In this document: piece by piece, positions 46,758 through 57,045 of the stretch
Numbering within the stretch: position 1 is the first letter of the stretch
Layout of the letters: every line of letters starts with the position of its first letter
NCBI RefSeq assembly: GCF_000397065.2
Contig: NZ_KE007326.1
Coordinates: 15,302 to 79,301, forward strand
Reading direction: 5' to 3'
Length of the DNA stretch: 64,000 bases
DNA from: Marinobacter lipolyticus SM19
GTDB taxonomy: Bacteria > Pseudomonadota > Gammaproteobacteria > Pseudomonadales > Oleiphilaceae
Notes under the pieces: model-generated
Database searches by the model: none
What the model was told of the DNA's origin: nothing
The model's input: the letters and a program-made list of their open reading frames with translations, nothing else
Made by a program: the position numbers and the translations under genes

Positions 46758-48322
46758 TCAGCCCCACAGGGATTGCCCTCGGCGCCTGCTACAGGCAACG
46801 TGAAGAAAAAGCGGGCGCCACCGTCTTCCGGTCTTTCAAACCCGATATCTCCGCCCTGAGCCTGGATCAGCGAACGGCACATGGAAAGACCAATGCCCAT
46901 GCCATCTTCCTTCGTTGAGTAGAAAGGCAGGAATAGCTTCTCTTCCGCACCCTCCGGCAGTCCCGTGCCATGATCCCTCACCTCAATCCGCACACAGCGG
47001 CTGCCAGACATGGCCGCGGATACTTCCACTGGCGCCGAGGCGCCAGCGCTGCCTGTAGCCTCCAGGGCGTTACGGATCAGGTTCAGCGCTACCTGTTGCA
47101 CCTGGATCGGGTCTGCCAGCACGTCGGGAACACCCTCAGCCACCTTGACTTCAATCCCCCCCTCATTGTTACGCATGTCCACCTCAGCAAACTGCCGGGT
47201 GTCTTCCAGCAGGGCAGGCACAGACAGGATTTCCTTACCAGTGGCAGGTTTTTTCATAAAGCGGCGGATACGGCGAATAATCTCGCTGGCACGATGAGAC
47301 TGCGCCTCAATCTTATCGAGGGTTTCCTGCAACAGATCACGGTCCAGTACGTCCTTTGCCATCAGTCGCTTGGCGACTCGGGCGTAATTGGTTATGGCGG
47401 TTAGCGGCTGATTGACTTCATGGGCAAAACCGGCAGCCATTTCACCCATCGTGGATAGCCTTGACGCGTGCGCAAGCTGATCCCGTTGCTCTTGTACAAT
47501 GGCCCTGGCATCTTCCAGCGCCTGCTCGTTTTCCAGTTCCGCGGTAATATCCCGGAATACGACGACGGCACCACGAAGTTCGTCACCATCCAGCTTGGGG
47601 GTGGAACGGCATTCGGCGGGGAAGGAGGTTCCATCCGGCCGCCCCATGACGATATCCCTCTGGTTCTCGGGAATACCCTCGCTACAGGTTGACCGCACCG
47701 GATGCTGACTGGTGCCCGCATCATCGTTGGCGGTGCAGTGAAGTTCAAAGAAATTACGACCAATCAGTTCTTCCGTCGGGGCCCGCATGATCAGTGCGGC
47801 AGCGGGGTTGGCAAAAACAATGTTGCCGTCGGCATCCAGGCCGTAAATGCCCTCACTGATAGAGTTCAGGATACGTGCCTGGTCACTTTCCAGTTGCCGG
47901 TTGCGCTCCTGGAGTTCCCGCTCAAGGCGGATAACGCGGGCGTGAGTTTTTACCCGTGCGATGACCTCCTGGGCCTGGAACGGCTTGGAAATATAGTCTG
48001 CACCACCGAGGGAAAACCCCCTGACCTTTGCCTGCACATCATCCAGAGCAGACAGGAACACGACCGCACAGTCAGAAGTGACCGGATCGGCTTTCAATCG
48101 CTCACACACCTGATAGCCATCCAGTTCTGGCATCATGATATCCAGCAGAATGACTTCTGGCTGGTGGCGGTGGGCCAGGTCCAGGGCCTTTTCGCCGTCA
48201 TTGGCAATCAGCAGGCGGTAGCCTTTGTCCTTCAGGGTTTCATAGAGGACTTTGAGGTTCTGCGGATTATCATCCACAAGCAGAACCGTCACCTCTGCAG
48301 TCTCGCTGACAGCTTCAGTCAT
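46754..48322 (-). CDS. Hybrid histidine kinase: receiver, PAS and kinase domains
   Basis: A 522-residue cytoplasmic protein with a receiver at the N-terminus (about 10-125, phospho-acceptor Asp61 in LLDIMMPELDG), a linker coiled coil, a PAS domain (about 150-265), a HisKA dimerisation helix (His301 in FAHEVNQPLTAI) and a C-terminal ATPase (to about 510, with GHGTGLPEGA and DGMGIGLSMCRS). The order REC-PAS-HK, with no membrane segment, suggests a relay that senses a soluble or cofactor-linked signal. It precedes a FixJ-like regulator on the same strand, 45 bases away, which is probably its output. Confidence 0.9.
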   Translation of the reverse strand: MTEAVSETAEVTVLLVDDNPQNLKVLYETLKDKGYRLLIANDGEKALDLAHRHQPEVILLDIMMPELDGYQVCERLKADPVTSDCAVVFLSALDDVQAKVRGFSLGGADYISKPFQAQEVIARVKTHARVIRLERELQERNRQLESDQARILNSISEGIYGLDADGNIVFANPAAALIMRAPTEELIGRNFFELHCTANDDAGTSQHPVRSTCSEGIPENQRDIVMGRPDGTSFPAECRSTPKLDGDELRGAVVVFRDITAELENEQALEDARAIVQEQRDQLAHASRLSTMGEMAAGFAHEVNQPLTAITNYARVAKRLMAKDVLDRDLLQETLDKIEAQSHRASEIIRRIRRFMKKPATGKEILSVPALLEDTRQFAEVDMRNNEGGIEVKVAEGVPDVLADPIQVQQVALNLIRNALEATGSAGASAPVEVSAAMSGSRCVRIEVRDHGTGLPEGAEEKLFLPFYSTKEDGMGIGLSMCRSLIQAQGGDIGFERPEDGGARFFFTLPVAGAEGNPCGAD

Positions 48323-48367
48323 ATAAACAGGACCGGTTGAAAAGTTGACCGTATCATGCCGGCCAAT

Positions 48368-48994
48368 TCAGCGGGCGTCGATAAGGTCCTTTACTGACAG
48401 GACCATGCGAACCAAGTGCGCCAGCGAATGGGTCCCCATTTTATGCATCACCCGCGAACGGTGGATCTCTACCGTGCGCTGACTGATTTCCAGCTCAATG
48501 GCGATCACCTTGTTGGCCTGACCGGCGATCATCCGATCCATGATTTCATGCTCCCTCGGCGTCAGGCTTTTGATTCGCTTGATGATCTCCTGCTTCTCAT
48601 CCAACGACTTACGCTGTTCCAGGTCCTGTTTCAGGGCAGCCTCAATCTTCTCCAGCAACGCCTCTTCACGGTATGGCTTCTGAATAAAGTCCACCGCACC
48701 TTCTTTCATGGCATCAACGGCCATAGGCACATCACCGTGACCGGTCACAAAAATAATCGGCAGAATGGAGTGTTTGTCATTGAGCTTTTTCTGGAGCTCC
48801 ATGCCATCCATCCCTGGCATGCGGATATCCAGCACAATACAGCCGGCCATTTTCTCGGAGTAATCCCGCAGAAAAGCCGTCGCGTTCTCGTAGGTTTTTA
48901 CCGGCTTGCCATCAGACTTGAGCAACAGCTCCAGTGAATCACGGACGGCTTCGTCATCTTCTACCACGTACACGGTTTGCTGGATATCAGTCAT
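48368..48994 (-). CDS. FixJ/LuxR-family response regulator
   Basis: A 208-residue regulator: receiver domain (1-125) with the phosphorylation site Asp56 in VLDIRMPGMDG and switch residues, then a LuxR-type HTH (about 140-205) with SLTPREHEIMDRMIAGQANK and VEIHRSRVMHKMG. It is upstream of the kinase in the same operon orientation. As with FixJ, phosphorylation should free the HTH to activate transcription. Target genes are not evident; the flanking Lon-family gene is in the same orientation and might be controlled by it. Confidence 0.92.
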   Translation of the reverse strand: MTDIQQTVYVVEDDEAVRDSLELLLKSDGKPVKTYENATAFLRDYSEKMAGCIVLDIRMPGMDGMELQKKLNDKHSILPIIFVTGHGDVPMAVDAMKEGAVDFIQKPYREEALLEKIEAALKQDLEQRKSLDEKQEIIKRIKSLTPREHEIMDRMIAGQANKVIAIELEISQRTVEIHRSRVMHKMGTHSLAHLVRMVLSVKDLIDAR

Positions 48995-49031
48995 GTGATC
49001 TTGTTCTCCTGTCCTTTATTATCGTTGCCGG

Positions 49032-51440
49032 TCAGTGAATTGACGGGTCTTTCTGCTCATCCCGAGCGTGTTCCTGGCGCTCATGCTCGCGCATTTTTTC
49101 CAGGCGTTGCTGGATAATGCCAAAAACACTCTGCTTCGGGTACCGGCCCTTTGCGTCGGCCTTGCCCGCAGGCTTACCCAGCAGCAATGTGATCGCCTCC
49201 TCCGCACGACTTACGGAATAAACCGCAAACTGGTCTTTACGCACAGCCTGGACCACCTCACTGTCCAACATCAGGTTCTGCACGTTAGTAGCCGGGAGGA
49301 TGGCCCCCTGGGTGCCTGTCAGGCCGCCCTTGAGCTGACAGGTGTGGAAAAAACCTTCAACCTTCTCGTTGACACCCCCAATGGGCTGCACCTCGCCAAA
49401 CTGGTTCACCGAACCGGTGATCGCCAGATCCTGACGAACCGGCAGTCCGGATAAGGTGGACACCAGGGCACACAACTCCGCCAGAGACGCACTGTCGCCA
49501 TCCACTTCTCCGTAGTTCTGCTCGAAGGTCAGACTGGCAGACAAGTGCATGGGATCATTTACGGCAAAATGAGCCGCCAGCCAGGAGCTGAGAATCATCA
49601 CGCCTTTGGAGTGAATATTCCCACCCAGTTTGACATCCCGCTCGATGTCCATGACGGCGCCATCACCATAATAGCAGGTGGCTGTGATACGGTTTGACAG
49701 CCCGAATTCAAAGCCGCCGGTGGAAAGTACCGACAGGGCATTGACCTGCCCGACACAGGCACCTTCAGTGGATACGAGTGTGGAGCCATCACGGATGGAA
49801 TCATAGAACTGGTCGCGAATGCGGCTGCTGCGATACCTGGCACTTTCCAGCGCACGCTCCACATGAATATCCTGAATCAGCCTGGCCCCCGCCTGACGCG
49901 CCCAGAAATCGGATTCCCGCAGCAGGTTGGCAATATCCGCCGCGTGCAGGGAAAGGCGATCCTGATGATCGGCCATGCGGGCACTGTATTCGATAATCCG
50001 CGCCACAGCCTTATTGCTGCAGTGCAGCAACTGCTTTTCGCTGACCAGGCTGGCAATAAACTTTGCATACAAGAACTGACTGTCATCCGTCCGGTACATT
50101 TCATTCTCGAAATCCGCGGTCACCCGGAACAGCTCGGAAAACTCCGAATCGTAATCCTGCAGGAGCATCCAGGTTTCACGGTCACCGAACAGGACAATCT
50201 TGACGTCCAGGGGGACAGCCTCAGGTTCGATGGATATGGTCCCGGACAACGTCATTTCCCGTTCCAGGGAATTGATCTGAATCGACTTGGACCGTAACGC
50301 CCGCTTCAGTCCATCCCAGACAAACGGCTGCTCCAGCACCTTGATCGCATCCATCAACAGGTAGCCGCCGTTGGCCCGGTGCAGGCTGCCCGGACGAATC
50401 AGGGAGAAATCGGTAAACACGGTTCCCTTGTAGGTCACGTTCTCCACATAACCGAACAGGTTGTGATAGGTCGGGTTGTCCTCTACCACCACCGGTACCT
50501 CATCCGTTTTCTGGTGCACCAGGACATTGACCAGATACCGGCGGGGCATTTTCTTGTCCAGGGACGCGTAAGCAATCGCCGCCTGCTCTTCGTTATCTTC
50601 CAGAAAAATATCCAGGCTATCCGCAAGATCCGTCCTTACCGCCTCGAAATAAGCCACCACGTCCGGCAAGTCTTTGTACTTGGCGATCAGCTCGTCCAGT
50701 TGGTGCCCGGAAATTCCTTCCAGAGTTTCCTGGTTAAGCGCCTGTTGTTTCTCGGCATACTCCTGCTCCCAATCCGCCAGCTTGCGCAGGGCCTGGCGCA
50801 GCTTTTTCTCCAGCTTATTGATGGAGTCCTCGAACTTTTCCCGCTCCTCGTCAGTCAGTGCCTGGAACGTCTCAGCGGTATGCGGCTCCTCGCCGTTCAT
50901 AGCCACCAGTCGGTAGCCGCCCGGTGTTGTCACCGTCAGGCTGACCTTCTTGCGTTTCGCCTGATTGGCCACTTTCTCCAGCTCGTCTTCCTGCTTCTTT
51001 CCGTACTCATTCTTGAGCTGTTCAGAACGCTCCAGAAAGCTGTCGCTATCAAAGGTCTGGGGGATCATTTTCATGAGCCGCCCCATTAAACGTTCCATGT
51101 CCTGCTTCAGGGCGTTGCCTTTACCCGCCGGCAAACGAAGCAGCTTCGGTATTCGTGGCTCCTCGAAATTAGCGACATAACACCAGTCGTGACTACTGTG
51201 CTCGGTGTCCACATGATGTTCGAGGTAACGGAGCATCATGGTGCGCTTGCCCAAACCGTTACGGCCAACGGCATAGACATTGTAACCGCTGTGGGGCATG
51301 GCCAACGCAAAACGGACGGCTTCCTGGGCCCGGTTCTGGCCAACGATTTCAGCCAACGGCTCCAGTTGCCGGGTGGTTTTGAATGGCAAATCTTTTAGGA
51401 CACAGGCTTTGTATAGCTGATGCAGGGACAGTGACTTCAA
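49032..51440 (-). CDS. Lon-family AAA+ protease (LonB-like)
   Basis: An 802-residue protein of the AAA_32/Lon-protease family: an N-terminal ATPase fragment with Walker A NGLGKRT (about 61-67), a helical middle, then a C-terminal Lon proteolytic domain with the catalytic dyad Ser650 (GDSASLAE) and Lys693 (GGVNEKVEGFF). This type is shorter than LonA and lacks its large N-terminal substrate domain. It probably degrades regulatory or damaged proteins in the cytoplasm. A promoter-like pair (51523-51551) lies 83-111 bases upstream on the minus strand. Downstream is the response regulator after a 37-base gap. Confidence 0.9.
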   Translation of the reverse strand: MKSLSLHQLYKACVLKDLPFKTTRQLEPLAEIVGQNRAQEAVRFALAMPHSGYNVYAVGRNGLGKRTMMLRYLEHHVDTEHSSHDWCYVANFEEPRIPKLLRLPAGKGNALKQDMERLMGRLMKMIPQTFDSDSFLERSEQLKNEYGKKQEDELEKVANQAKRKKVSLTVTTPGGYRLVAMNGEEPHTAETFQALTDEEREKFEDSINKLEKKLRQALRKLADWEQEYAEKQQALNQETLEGISGHQLDELIAKYKDLPDVVAYFEAVRTDLADSLDIFLEDNEEQAAIAYASLDKKMPRRYLVNVLVHQKTDEVPVVVEDNPTYHNLFGYVENVTYKGTVFTDFSLIRPGSLHRANGGYLLMDAIKVLEQPFVWDGLKRALRSKSIQINSLEREMTLSGTISIEPEAVPLDVKIVLFGDRETWMLLQDYDSEFSELFRVTADFENEMYRTDDSQFLYAKFIASLVSEKQLLHCSNKAVARIIEYSARMADHQDRLSLHAADIANLLRESDFWARQAGARLIQDIHVERALESARYRSSRIRDQFYDSIRDGSTLVSTEGACVGQVNALSVLSTGGFEFGLSNRITATCYYGDGAVMDIERDVKLGGNIHSKGVMILSSWLAAHFAVNDPMHLSASLTFEQNYGEVDGDSASLAELCALVSTLSGLPVRQDLAITGSVNQFGEVQPIGGVNEKVEGFFHTCQLKGGLTGTQGAILPATNVQNLMLDSEVVQAVRKDQFAVYSVSRAEEAITLLLGKPAGKADAKGRYPKQSVFGIIQQRLEKMREHERQEHARDEQKDPSIH

Positions 51441-51522
51441 GGTTCGGTCCTGTAACGGTCAGAATGCTTTGGCGATTCCAGTTTCGGGATAAAACGCCAA
51501 CCGGTTAGTTCGATAGCCGGTC

Positions 51523-51551
51523 ATTGTAGAATCTGCAGCCCGCTATGTCGC
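51523..51551 (-). promoter_or_regulatory. Possible promoter of the Lon-family gene
   Basis: On the minus strand GCGACA (four of six to TTGACA), spacer 17, TACAAT (five of six to TATAAT). The predicted start is about 76 bases upstream of the coding start. No sigma-32 or LexA-like element is seen. Confidence 0.4.
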
Positions 51552-51717
51552 GTTCCCACTGAAGATTTCTCGTATGCGGTAGGACAATCCTGTTTATGTT
51601 ATTCAGTTCACAATTTCAGGAGTGGTCATTTTTCAGACAGCCGAACCGGAACTAGACTTTCCCTCCCGGCGGACGCCCGGAAACAGAATAATCATAAGAC
51701 TCGCAACGGATGCACCT

Positions 51718-52092
51718 ATGACGAATGATTCCGCAGACCGCAGAATCAAGGACCGCTACCCAGCCATGTGCCTCAGGGTTCGGTTACGTGAACGGCGCTT
51801 TTTCGGCCGGAGCCGGAAGCCTGTGGCGGTTACCTGCCTGGACATGAATCGTTACGGCATGGCGGTTCTGTGCCCCCGCCCAGTGGACCCGGGAACCACC
51901 CTGCACCTGGACTTTGATGGCAAATACATTTCTGAATCCCGGGTCATTGCGGAAGTGGTAAGCTGCCAACCGTTCCAGACCGGGTACCGGCTCAGCCTTC
52001 ATTTCAGCTATTGCTGTGATCGAAAGCGATATTCCAGGACTGTGGACAATGCCCTGTCCCGGATTGAAGGCTTTTACAATCGTTGCGCCTAG
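51718..52092 (+). CDS. PilZ domain protein
   Basis: A 124-residue PilZ-like protein from the ATG at 51718: RRIKDRYPAMCLRVRLRERR gives the Arg-rich N-terminal part and CLDMNRYGMAVL is the degenerate (D/N)-x-(S/N)-x-x-G strand. The Arg and the middle residues are conserved enough to make c-di-GMP binding plausible but not certain, since the N-terminal RxxxR pair is only partly visible as RRIKDR. A GTG at 51622 lies too close to AGGAG to be used, so I favour 51718. Convergent with the flavodoxin-like gene at 52099. Confidence 0.65.
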   Translation: MTNDSADRRIKDRYPAMCLRVRLRERRFFGRSRKPVAVTCLDMNRYGMAVLCPRPVDPGTTLHLDFDGKYISESRVIAEVVSCQPFQTGYRLSLHFSYCCDRKRYSRTVDNALSRIEGFYNRCA

Positions 52093-52098
52093 TGCCCG

Positions 52099-52560
52099 CT
52101 ATAGCAGACCGGCATCCAGACTTGCCGCCACGTACATCCCCAATTCCCGACACTGCTCCTCGAATTCATCCCTGTACTCACCGCGGCAGATCAGCGGTTC
52201 CTGGATCAGTTTCCAGCGCAAGCCGGTGGTGATGCTTTCGATGGCGCGATTGGTGCCGGTGCCGTCGTGGCCGGCGCGGATGTAGTAGGTAAAGGGAAGG
52301 CCCTGGGTCAGTTCCAGGCAGGGGTAGTAGCTGCGGTCGAAAAAGTCTTTGAGGGCGCCGCTCATATAACCGAGGTTTTCGGTGGTACCGAGGATGATGG
52401 CGTCGCAGTTGAGGATGTCATCGGGGCCGGCCTCCAGCGGTGCTTTGACCACCACCTCGACGGCCTCGATGTCTTCATGGCAAGCGCCGTCTTTAACGGC
52501 GTCGCGCAATCGGAGGGTATTTGGGGAAGGCGCATGGGCGACGATTAGCAGTCGTTTCAT
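52099..52560 (-). CDS. Flavodoxin-like NAD(P)H-quinone reductase family protein
   Basis: A 153-residue flavodoxin-fold protein. It has the N-terminal FMN phosphate loop HAPSPNTLRL and the second FMN segment LGTTENLGYMSG followed by DFFDRSYY. Members reduce quinones or act as electron carriers. It follows recA where recX usually stands, separated by 27 bases. No function in recombination is implied by its sequence. Confidence 0.8.
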   Translation of the reverse strand: MKRLLIVAHAPSPNTLRLRDAVKDGACHEDIEAVEVVVKAPLEAGPDDILNCDAIILGTTENLGYMSGALKDFFDRSYYPCLELTQGLPFTYYIRAGHDGTGTNRAIESITTGLRWKLIQEPLICRGEYRDEFEEQCRELGMYVAASLDAGLL

Positions 52561-52587
52561 TGCGTCCTCCCCCGAAAGGCTAAAACC

Positions 52588-53640
52588 TTAAAGCAGTTCA
52601 CCGTTGGCTTCCGCCGGCTCTTTTGCTGCTTCCGCTTCTTTCTTGGAAACCGGCTTGGGCATCAGCTTCTCACGCACCTTGGCTTCGATTTCGTGGGCGA
52701 TTTCCAGGTTTTCTTCAAGATACTTGCAGGCATTGGCCTTGCCCTGGCCGATCTTGTCACCGTTGTAGGCGTACCAGGCGCCGGACTTGTCCACGAAACC
52801 TTCCTTCACGCCCATGTCCAGCACTTCGGCCATGTGGTAAATACCCTTGCCGTACATGATCTGGAACTCGGCCTGCTTGAACGGCGGGGATACCTTGTTC
52901 TTGACAACTTTAACGCGGGTTTCGTTGCCCACGACTTCGTCGCCGTCTTTAACGGCACCGATACGACGGATGTCGAGACGTACAGAGGAATAGAATTTCA
53001 GGGCGTTACCACCGGTGGTGGTTTCCGGAGAGCCGAACATAACGCCGATCTTCATGCGGATCTGGTTGATAAACACCAACAGGCAGCTGGCGTGCTTGAC
53101 GTTACCGGTCAGCTTACGCAAGGCCTGGGACATCAGGCGGGCCTGCAGGCCGACGTGGCTGTCACCCATTTCGCCTTCGATTTCCGCTTTTGGTGTGAGG
53201 GCCGCGACTGAGTCGACGATGATGACGTCCACCGCATTGGAGCGCACCAGCATATCGGCAATTTCCAGGGCTTGCTCACCGGTGTCTGGCTGGGAAACCA
53301 GCAGGTCGTCGACATTCACGCCCAGCTTTTCAGCATACACAGGATCCAGGGCATGCTCGGCGTCCACAAAGGCGCAGGTTTTGCCCTGCTTCTGGGCTTC
53401 CGCAATCACCTGCAGGGTCAGCGTGGTTTTACCGGAGCTTTCCGGGCCGTAGATTTCGACAATCCGACCGTATGGCAGGCCACCAATACCGAGGGCAACA
53501 TCCAGCCCAAGGGAACCGGTGGAAACCGCAGGGATGGCCTCACGGGGCTGATCGCCCATTTTCATGACGGCGCCCTTACCGAACTGACGCTCGATCTGGC
53601 TTAATGCTGCGCTCAATGCTTTCTTGCGGTTGTCTTCCAT
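52588..53640 (-). CDS. recA: RecA recombinase
   Basis: A 350-residue RecA with Walker [11 protein letters not shown] (about residues 66-74), the L2 loop region and the acidic C-terminal tail. It forms filaments on single-stranded DNA, mediates homologous pairing and triggers LexA cleavage. The ATG at 53640 is 20 bases downstream of a LexA box (53660-53675). recX, normally downstream in relatives, is not present in the window; a flavodoxin gene takes its place. cinA lies upstream on the same strand. Confidence 0.99.
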   Translation of the reverse strand: MEDNRKKALSAALSQIERQFGKGAVMKMGDQPREAIPAVSTGSLGLDVALGIGGLPYGRIVEIYGPESSGKTTLTLQVIAEAQKQGKTCAFVDAEHALDPVYAEKLGVNVDDLLVSQPDTGEQALEIADMLVRSNAVDVIIVDSVAALTPKAEIEGEMGDSHVGLQARLMSQALRKLTGNVKHASCLLVFINQIRMKIGVMFGSPETTTGGNALKFYSSVRLDIRRIGAVKDGDEVVGNETRVKVVKNKVSPPFKQAEFQIMYGKGIYHMAEVLDMGVKEGFVDKSGAWYAYNGDKIGQGKANACKYLEENLEIAHEIEAKVREKLMPKPVSKKEAEAAKEPAEANGELL

Positions 53641-53659
53641 CGGTGCGAAATCCTCATTC

Positions 53660-53675
53660 CTGTATATTTGAACAG
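53660..53675 (-). promoter_or_regulatory. LexA (SOS) box of recA
   Basis: CTGT-N8-ACAG, centred 27 bases before the recA ATG, fits the LexA consensus with AT-rich inner bases (ATATTTGA). This places recA under SOS control as in most gammaproteobacteria. Confidence 0.85.
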
Positions 53676-53714
53676 TATTAAAACATAACCCGTCGGCGAG
53701 ACCAACCCCTGTTT

Positions 53715-54215
53715 TCAGGCTGACTCGACAAACCCTGTAACACCCTGAAGTGCATACAAAACGGCCTGTCTTCGGACCTCATGCCGGTCGCCCGGGAAAC
53801 ATTCCACTCTGGCCACTGTATTGTCCAGGCTACTGCCCCAGGCAAACCAGACGGTGCCCACGGGCTTATCCTCGCTGCCGCCTCCGGGGCCTGCAACACC
53901 GCTGATCGCCACCGCCACACTGGCGCCGGTGGCGGCCAGCGCACCAGCGACCATTTCCCGCACCACCGGTTCGCTGACGGCACCATGCTCTTCCAACGAT
54001 TTTCCGGTAACACCAAGCAGCTTTCTTTTGGCGTCGTTACTGTAGGTCACCAGACCGGCCTCTACATAGGCGGACGAACCGGCCCGATCAGTCAGCACCT
54101 TGGCGACCCAACCGCCTGTGCAGCTTTCGGCGGTAGCTATGGTGCGGCCGTGCCGGATCAGATGGTCACCCAACCGATTCGCGGCACTCTCAAGTTGCTC
54201 ATCGGTAACAGACAT
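53715..54215 (-). CDS. pncC: CinA-type nicotinamide-nucleotide amidohydrolase
   Basis: A 166-residue stand-alone CinA C-terminal domain: [12 protein letters not shown] motif near residue 30, then [21 protein letters not shown] and [22 protein letters not shown], all strongly conserved. It deamidates nicotinamide mononucleotide to nicotinate mononucleotide, recycling NMN from DNA ligase. It is divergent from mutS (82 bases) and precedes recA by 74 bases, in the well-known cinA-recA order. Length matches the short PncC version. Confidence 0.95.
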   Translation of the reverse strand: MSVTDEQLESAANRLGDHLIRHGRTIATAESCTGGWVAKVLTDRAGSSAYVEAGLVTYSNDAKRKLLGVTGKSLEEHGAVSEPVVREMVAGALAATGASVAVAISGVAGPGGGSEDKPVGTVWFAWGSSLDNTVARVECFPGDRHEVRRQAVLYALQGVTGFVESA

Positions 54216-54296
54216 AATCCTTTTCCTCGTTTCATCCGGGACGTTATTTTCTTACAATCCCCGACTCTGTTTAAAGCCAATGATCCGGACGTCTTC

Positions 54297-56906
54297 ATGT
54301 CAGTAGCTCAGACCGACCTATCCCAGCACACCCCGATGATGAGGCAGTACCTCAAAATCAAGGGCGAACACCCGAATGAACTGGTGTTCTATCGCATGGG
54401 CGATTTTTACGAGCTGTTCTACGAAGACGCCAAAAAGGCCGCGGAGCTGATGGACATCACGCTCACGGCCCGAGGCCAGTCCGGTGGCAACCCGATTCCC
54501 ATGGCCGGGATTCCGTACCATTCCGCTGAAGGATACATTGCACGGCTGGTCAGAGCAGGTCAATCCATCGCCATCTGTGAACAGATTGGTGATCCGGCAA
54601 CGAGCAAAGGCCCGGTGGAGCGACAGGTGGTCCGCATCGTCACCCCCGGCACCCTGAGCGACGATGCCTTCCTGGAGGACCGCCGGGACAACCTGCTGGT
54701 GGCGATATTCAACCACCGGGAGCAGTTCGGCTTTGCCTCCCTGGACATCTCAAGCGGTCGCTTCGCGGTGTCCGAACTGGAGAACCCGGAAGCCCTGCAG
54801 GGGGAGCTCCAGCGCCTCCGCCCGGCGGAAATCCTGATCAGTGAGGATTTCCCCTATCAGGAGCTGCTCGAAGGCTTCACCGGCATTCGCAGGCAGGGCC
54901 CCTGGCTGTTCGAGTCCGATACCGCACGCCGGGTCATTACCCAGCAACTCCAGGTACGGGACCTGACCGGCTTCGGCTGTGAGGAACTGACACTGGCCAT
55001 CTGCGCCGCTGGCTGCCTGCTGCAATACGCCCGGGAAACCCAGCGTACCGCCCTGCCCCATATTCGTAAGCTGACCCGGGAACGCCGTGAAGAAGCCGTG
55101 ATCCTGGACGCCACCAGTCGTCGCAACCTGGAAATCGACACCAACCTGATGGGCGGCCACCAGCACACGCTCGCCTGGGTAATGGACAGAACCGCCACCT
55201 CCATGGGTGGCCGCGAACTGCGCCGCTGGCTCAATCGACCGCTGCGTGACGTGGACGTGGTACAACAGCGCCAACAAGCGGTCTCCGCCCTACTGGACGG
55301 TTTTCACTACGAGCCGGTTCATGACCTGCTGAAAACCGTGGGGGATATTGAACGGGTGCTTGCCCGGGTCGCACTACGCTCGGCCAGGCCCCGGGACCTG
55401 GCCCGACTGAGGGATGCGTTTCAGGCGCTGCCAGATTTGCAGGAAACCCTGAAACCGGTCAACTCTGATCACGTCCTCAAACTGGCGTCCATCATCGGGG
55501 AATACCCGGAACTGGCCGATATGCTGGAACGGGCTATCATCGACAATCCTCCCGTGGTGATCCGCGACGGCGGTGTGATTCGCGAAGGGTTCGATGAAGA
55601 ATTGGACGAACTGCGCAACATCAGCGAAAACGCCGGCCAGTATCTACTGGACGTGGAAACCCGGGAAAAAGAGCGCACCGGCATCTCCACCCTGAAAGTC
55701 GGCTACAACCGGGTTCACGGCTATTACATCGAGATCAGCCGCGCTCAGTCCGACCAGGCGCCGGTGGATTACATACGCCGTCAGACTCTGAAAAATGCCG
55801 AGCGTTTTATCACCCCGGAACTGAAGGAGTTCGAGGACAAGGCCCTGAGCGCCAAGAGCCGCGCCCTGGCCCGGGAAAAATCCCTCTATGATGACGTGCT
55901 GGAAACCGTCGCCGCAGAACTGGCCCCTTTGCAGGATGCCGCACAGGCCCTTGCTGAGCTGGACGTACTGAGCAACTTTGCCGAGCGCGCCACCAGCCTG
56001 CGCTTCTGTGCGCCGGAATTCAGCGAAATGCCGGGCTTTGATATAGAGGAAGGCCGCCACCCGGTCGTAGAACAGCTCCTCAGCGAGCCCTACGTCCCCA
56101 ACGACCTGCTGATGGACACCCAGCGTCGCATGCTGGTGATTACCGGCCCGAACATGGGCGGTAAGTCCACCTACATGCGCCAGGCGGCACTGATTGCCCT
56201 GCTGGCCTATACCGGCAGTTTTGTCCCGGCCAACCGCGCTATCGTGGGGCCGGTGGACCGCATCTTTACCCGCATGGGCTCCTCCGATGACATTGCCGGC
56301 GGCCGCTCCACTTTTATGGTGGAAATGACGGAAACCGCGAACATTCTCCACAATGCCACTGAGTACAGCCTGGTGCTGATGGACGAGGTGGGGCGTGGTA
56401 CCAGCACCTTCGACGGCCTGTCCCTGGCCTGGGCCACGGCCGAACACCTAGCGAAAGAAACCCGCTGCTATACGCTGTTCGCCACCCATTACTTCGAGCT
56501 GACACAACTGGCCGAAGAGCTGCGGCATGCGATCAATGTGCACCTGACTGCCACCGAGCACGATGACAGCATTGTGTTCCTCCACAATGTCCACGACGGC
56601 CCGGCCAGCCAGAGCTACGGCCTGCAGGTGGCCAAACTCGCAGGTGTACCCCAGGATGTCATCCGCAATGCCAGGGCTCAGCTGGCCCACCTGGAAGGCA
56701 ACAGCACGCCGGCGGACCCGGTGGCACCGACGCAGCAAATTGCCAGAGAACCGCAGGTGAATGAAGCCGTCTGGCAAGGGGATATGTTCGCCAGTCTGGA
56801 GCCGAGCGCAGTGGAGGAAGCCCTGAAAAAACTCGACGTGGACGACCTGACACCCCGGGAAGCGCTCAATCAACTGTACGAACTAAAAGAACTGACCAAA
56901 AAATAG
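54297..56906 (+). CDS. mutS: DNA mismatch repair protein MutS
   Basis: An 869-residue MutS from the ATG at 54297: mismatch-recognition domain with the Phe-Xaa-Glu motif FYELF (residues 38-42), connector, core and clamp domains, and C-terminal ABC ATPase with Walker [11 protein letters not shown] and the signature region near [10 protein letters not shown]. It binds mispairs and recruits MutL. The open frame runs further upstream, but only this ATG begins the conserved N-terminus. The order mutS-fdxA matches what I recall from pseudomonads. Confidence 0.98.
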   Translation: MSVAQTDLSQHTPMMRQYLKIKGEHPNELVFYRMGDFYELFYEDAKKAAELMDITLTARGQSGGNPIPMAGIPYHSAEGYIARLVRAGQSIAICEQIGDPATSKGPVERQVVRIVTPGTLSDDAFLEDRRDNLLVAIFNHREQFGFASLDISSGRFAVSELENPEALQGELQRLRPAEILISEDFPYQELLEGFTGIRRQGPWLFESDTARRVITQQLQVRDLTGFGCEELTLAICAAGCLLQYARETQRTALPHIRKLTRERREEAVILDATSRRNLEIDTNLMGGHQHTLAWVMDRTATSMGGRELRRWLNRPLRDVDVVQQRQQAVSALLDGFHYEPVHDLLKTVGDIERVLARVALRSARPRDLARLRDAFQALPDLQETLKPVNSDHVLKLASIIGEYPELADMLERAIIDNPPVVIRDGGVIREGFDEELDELRNISENAGQYLLDVETREKERTGISTLKVGYNRVHGYYIEISRAQSDQAPVDYIRRQTLKNAERFITPELKEFEDKALSAKSRALAREKSLYDDVLETVAAELAPLQDAAQALAELDVLSNFAERATSLRFCAPEFSEMPGFDIEEGRHPVVEQLLSEPYVPNDLLMDTQRRMLVITGPNMGGKSTYMRQAALIALLAYTGSFVPANRAIVGPVDRIFTRMGSSDDIAGGRSTFMVEMTETANILHNATEYSLVLMDEVGRGTSTFDGLSLAWATAEHLAKETRCYTLFATHYFELTQLAEELRHAINVHLTATEHDDSIVFLHNVHDGPASQSYGLQVAKLAGVPQDVIRNARAQLAHLEGNSTPADPVAPTQQIAREPQVNEAVWQGDMFASLEPSAVEEALKKLDVDDLTPREALNQLYELKELTKK

Positions 56907-56963
56907 ACAGCAAAACCGGCCGGATTGATCTATGTAATAAGTTTATAGCGGCCTGACGCTTGC

Positions 56964-56982
56964 GGGAGCGGGGGTCGCTCCC
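56964..56982. repeat. REP-like hairpin upstream of fdxA
   Basis: Stem GGGAGCG / CGCTCCC with loop GGGGT in the mutS-fdxA gap. The motif, read on the minus strand as GTAGGGAGCGACC, resembles gammaproteobacterial REP units. No second copy was noticed in the window, so this is a tentative call. It may also affect the promoter at 56960-56988 (TTGCGG, spacer 17, TACAAT). Confidence 0.35.
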
Positions 56983-57045
56983 TACAATATCGCGCACTTC
57001 ATATTATAAACTGATGAGACTGACCACTGGACCAGGAATCAAACT

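Noticed and set aside
53781-54296. A 172-codon N-terminal extension of mutS
   Set aside because: It is antisense to cinA and lacks homologous residues; the MutS consensus begins at the ATG at 54297.
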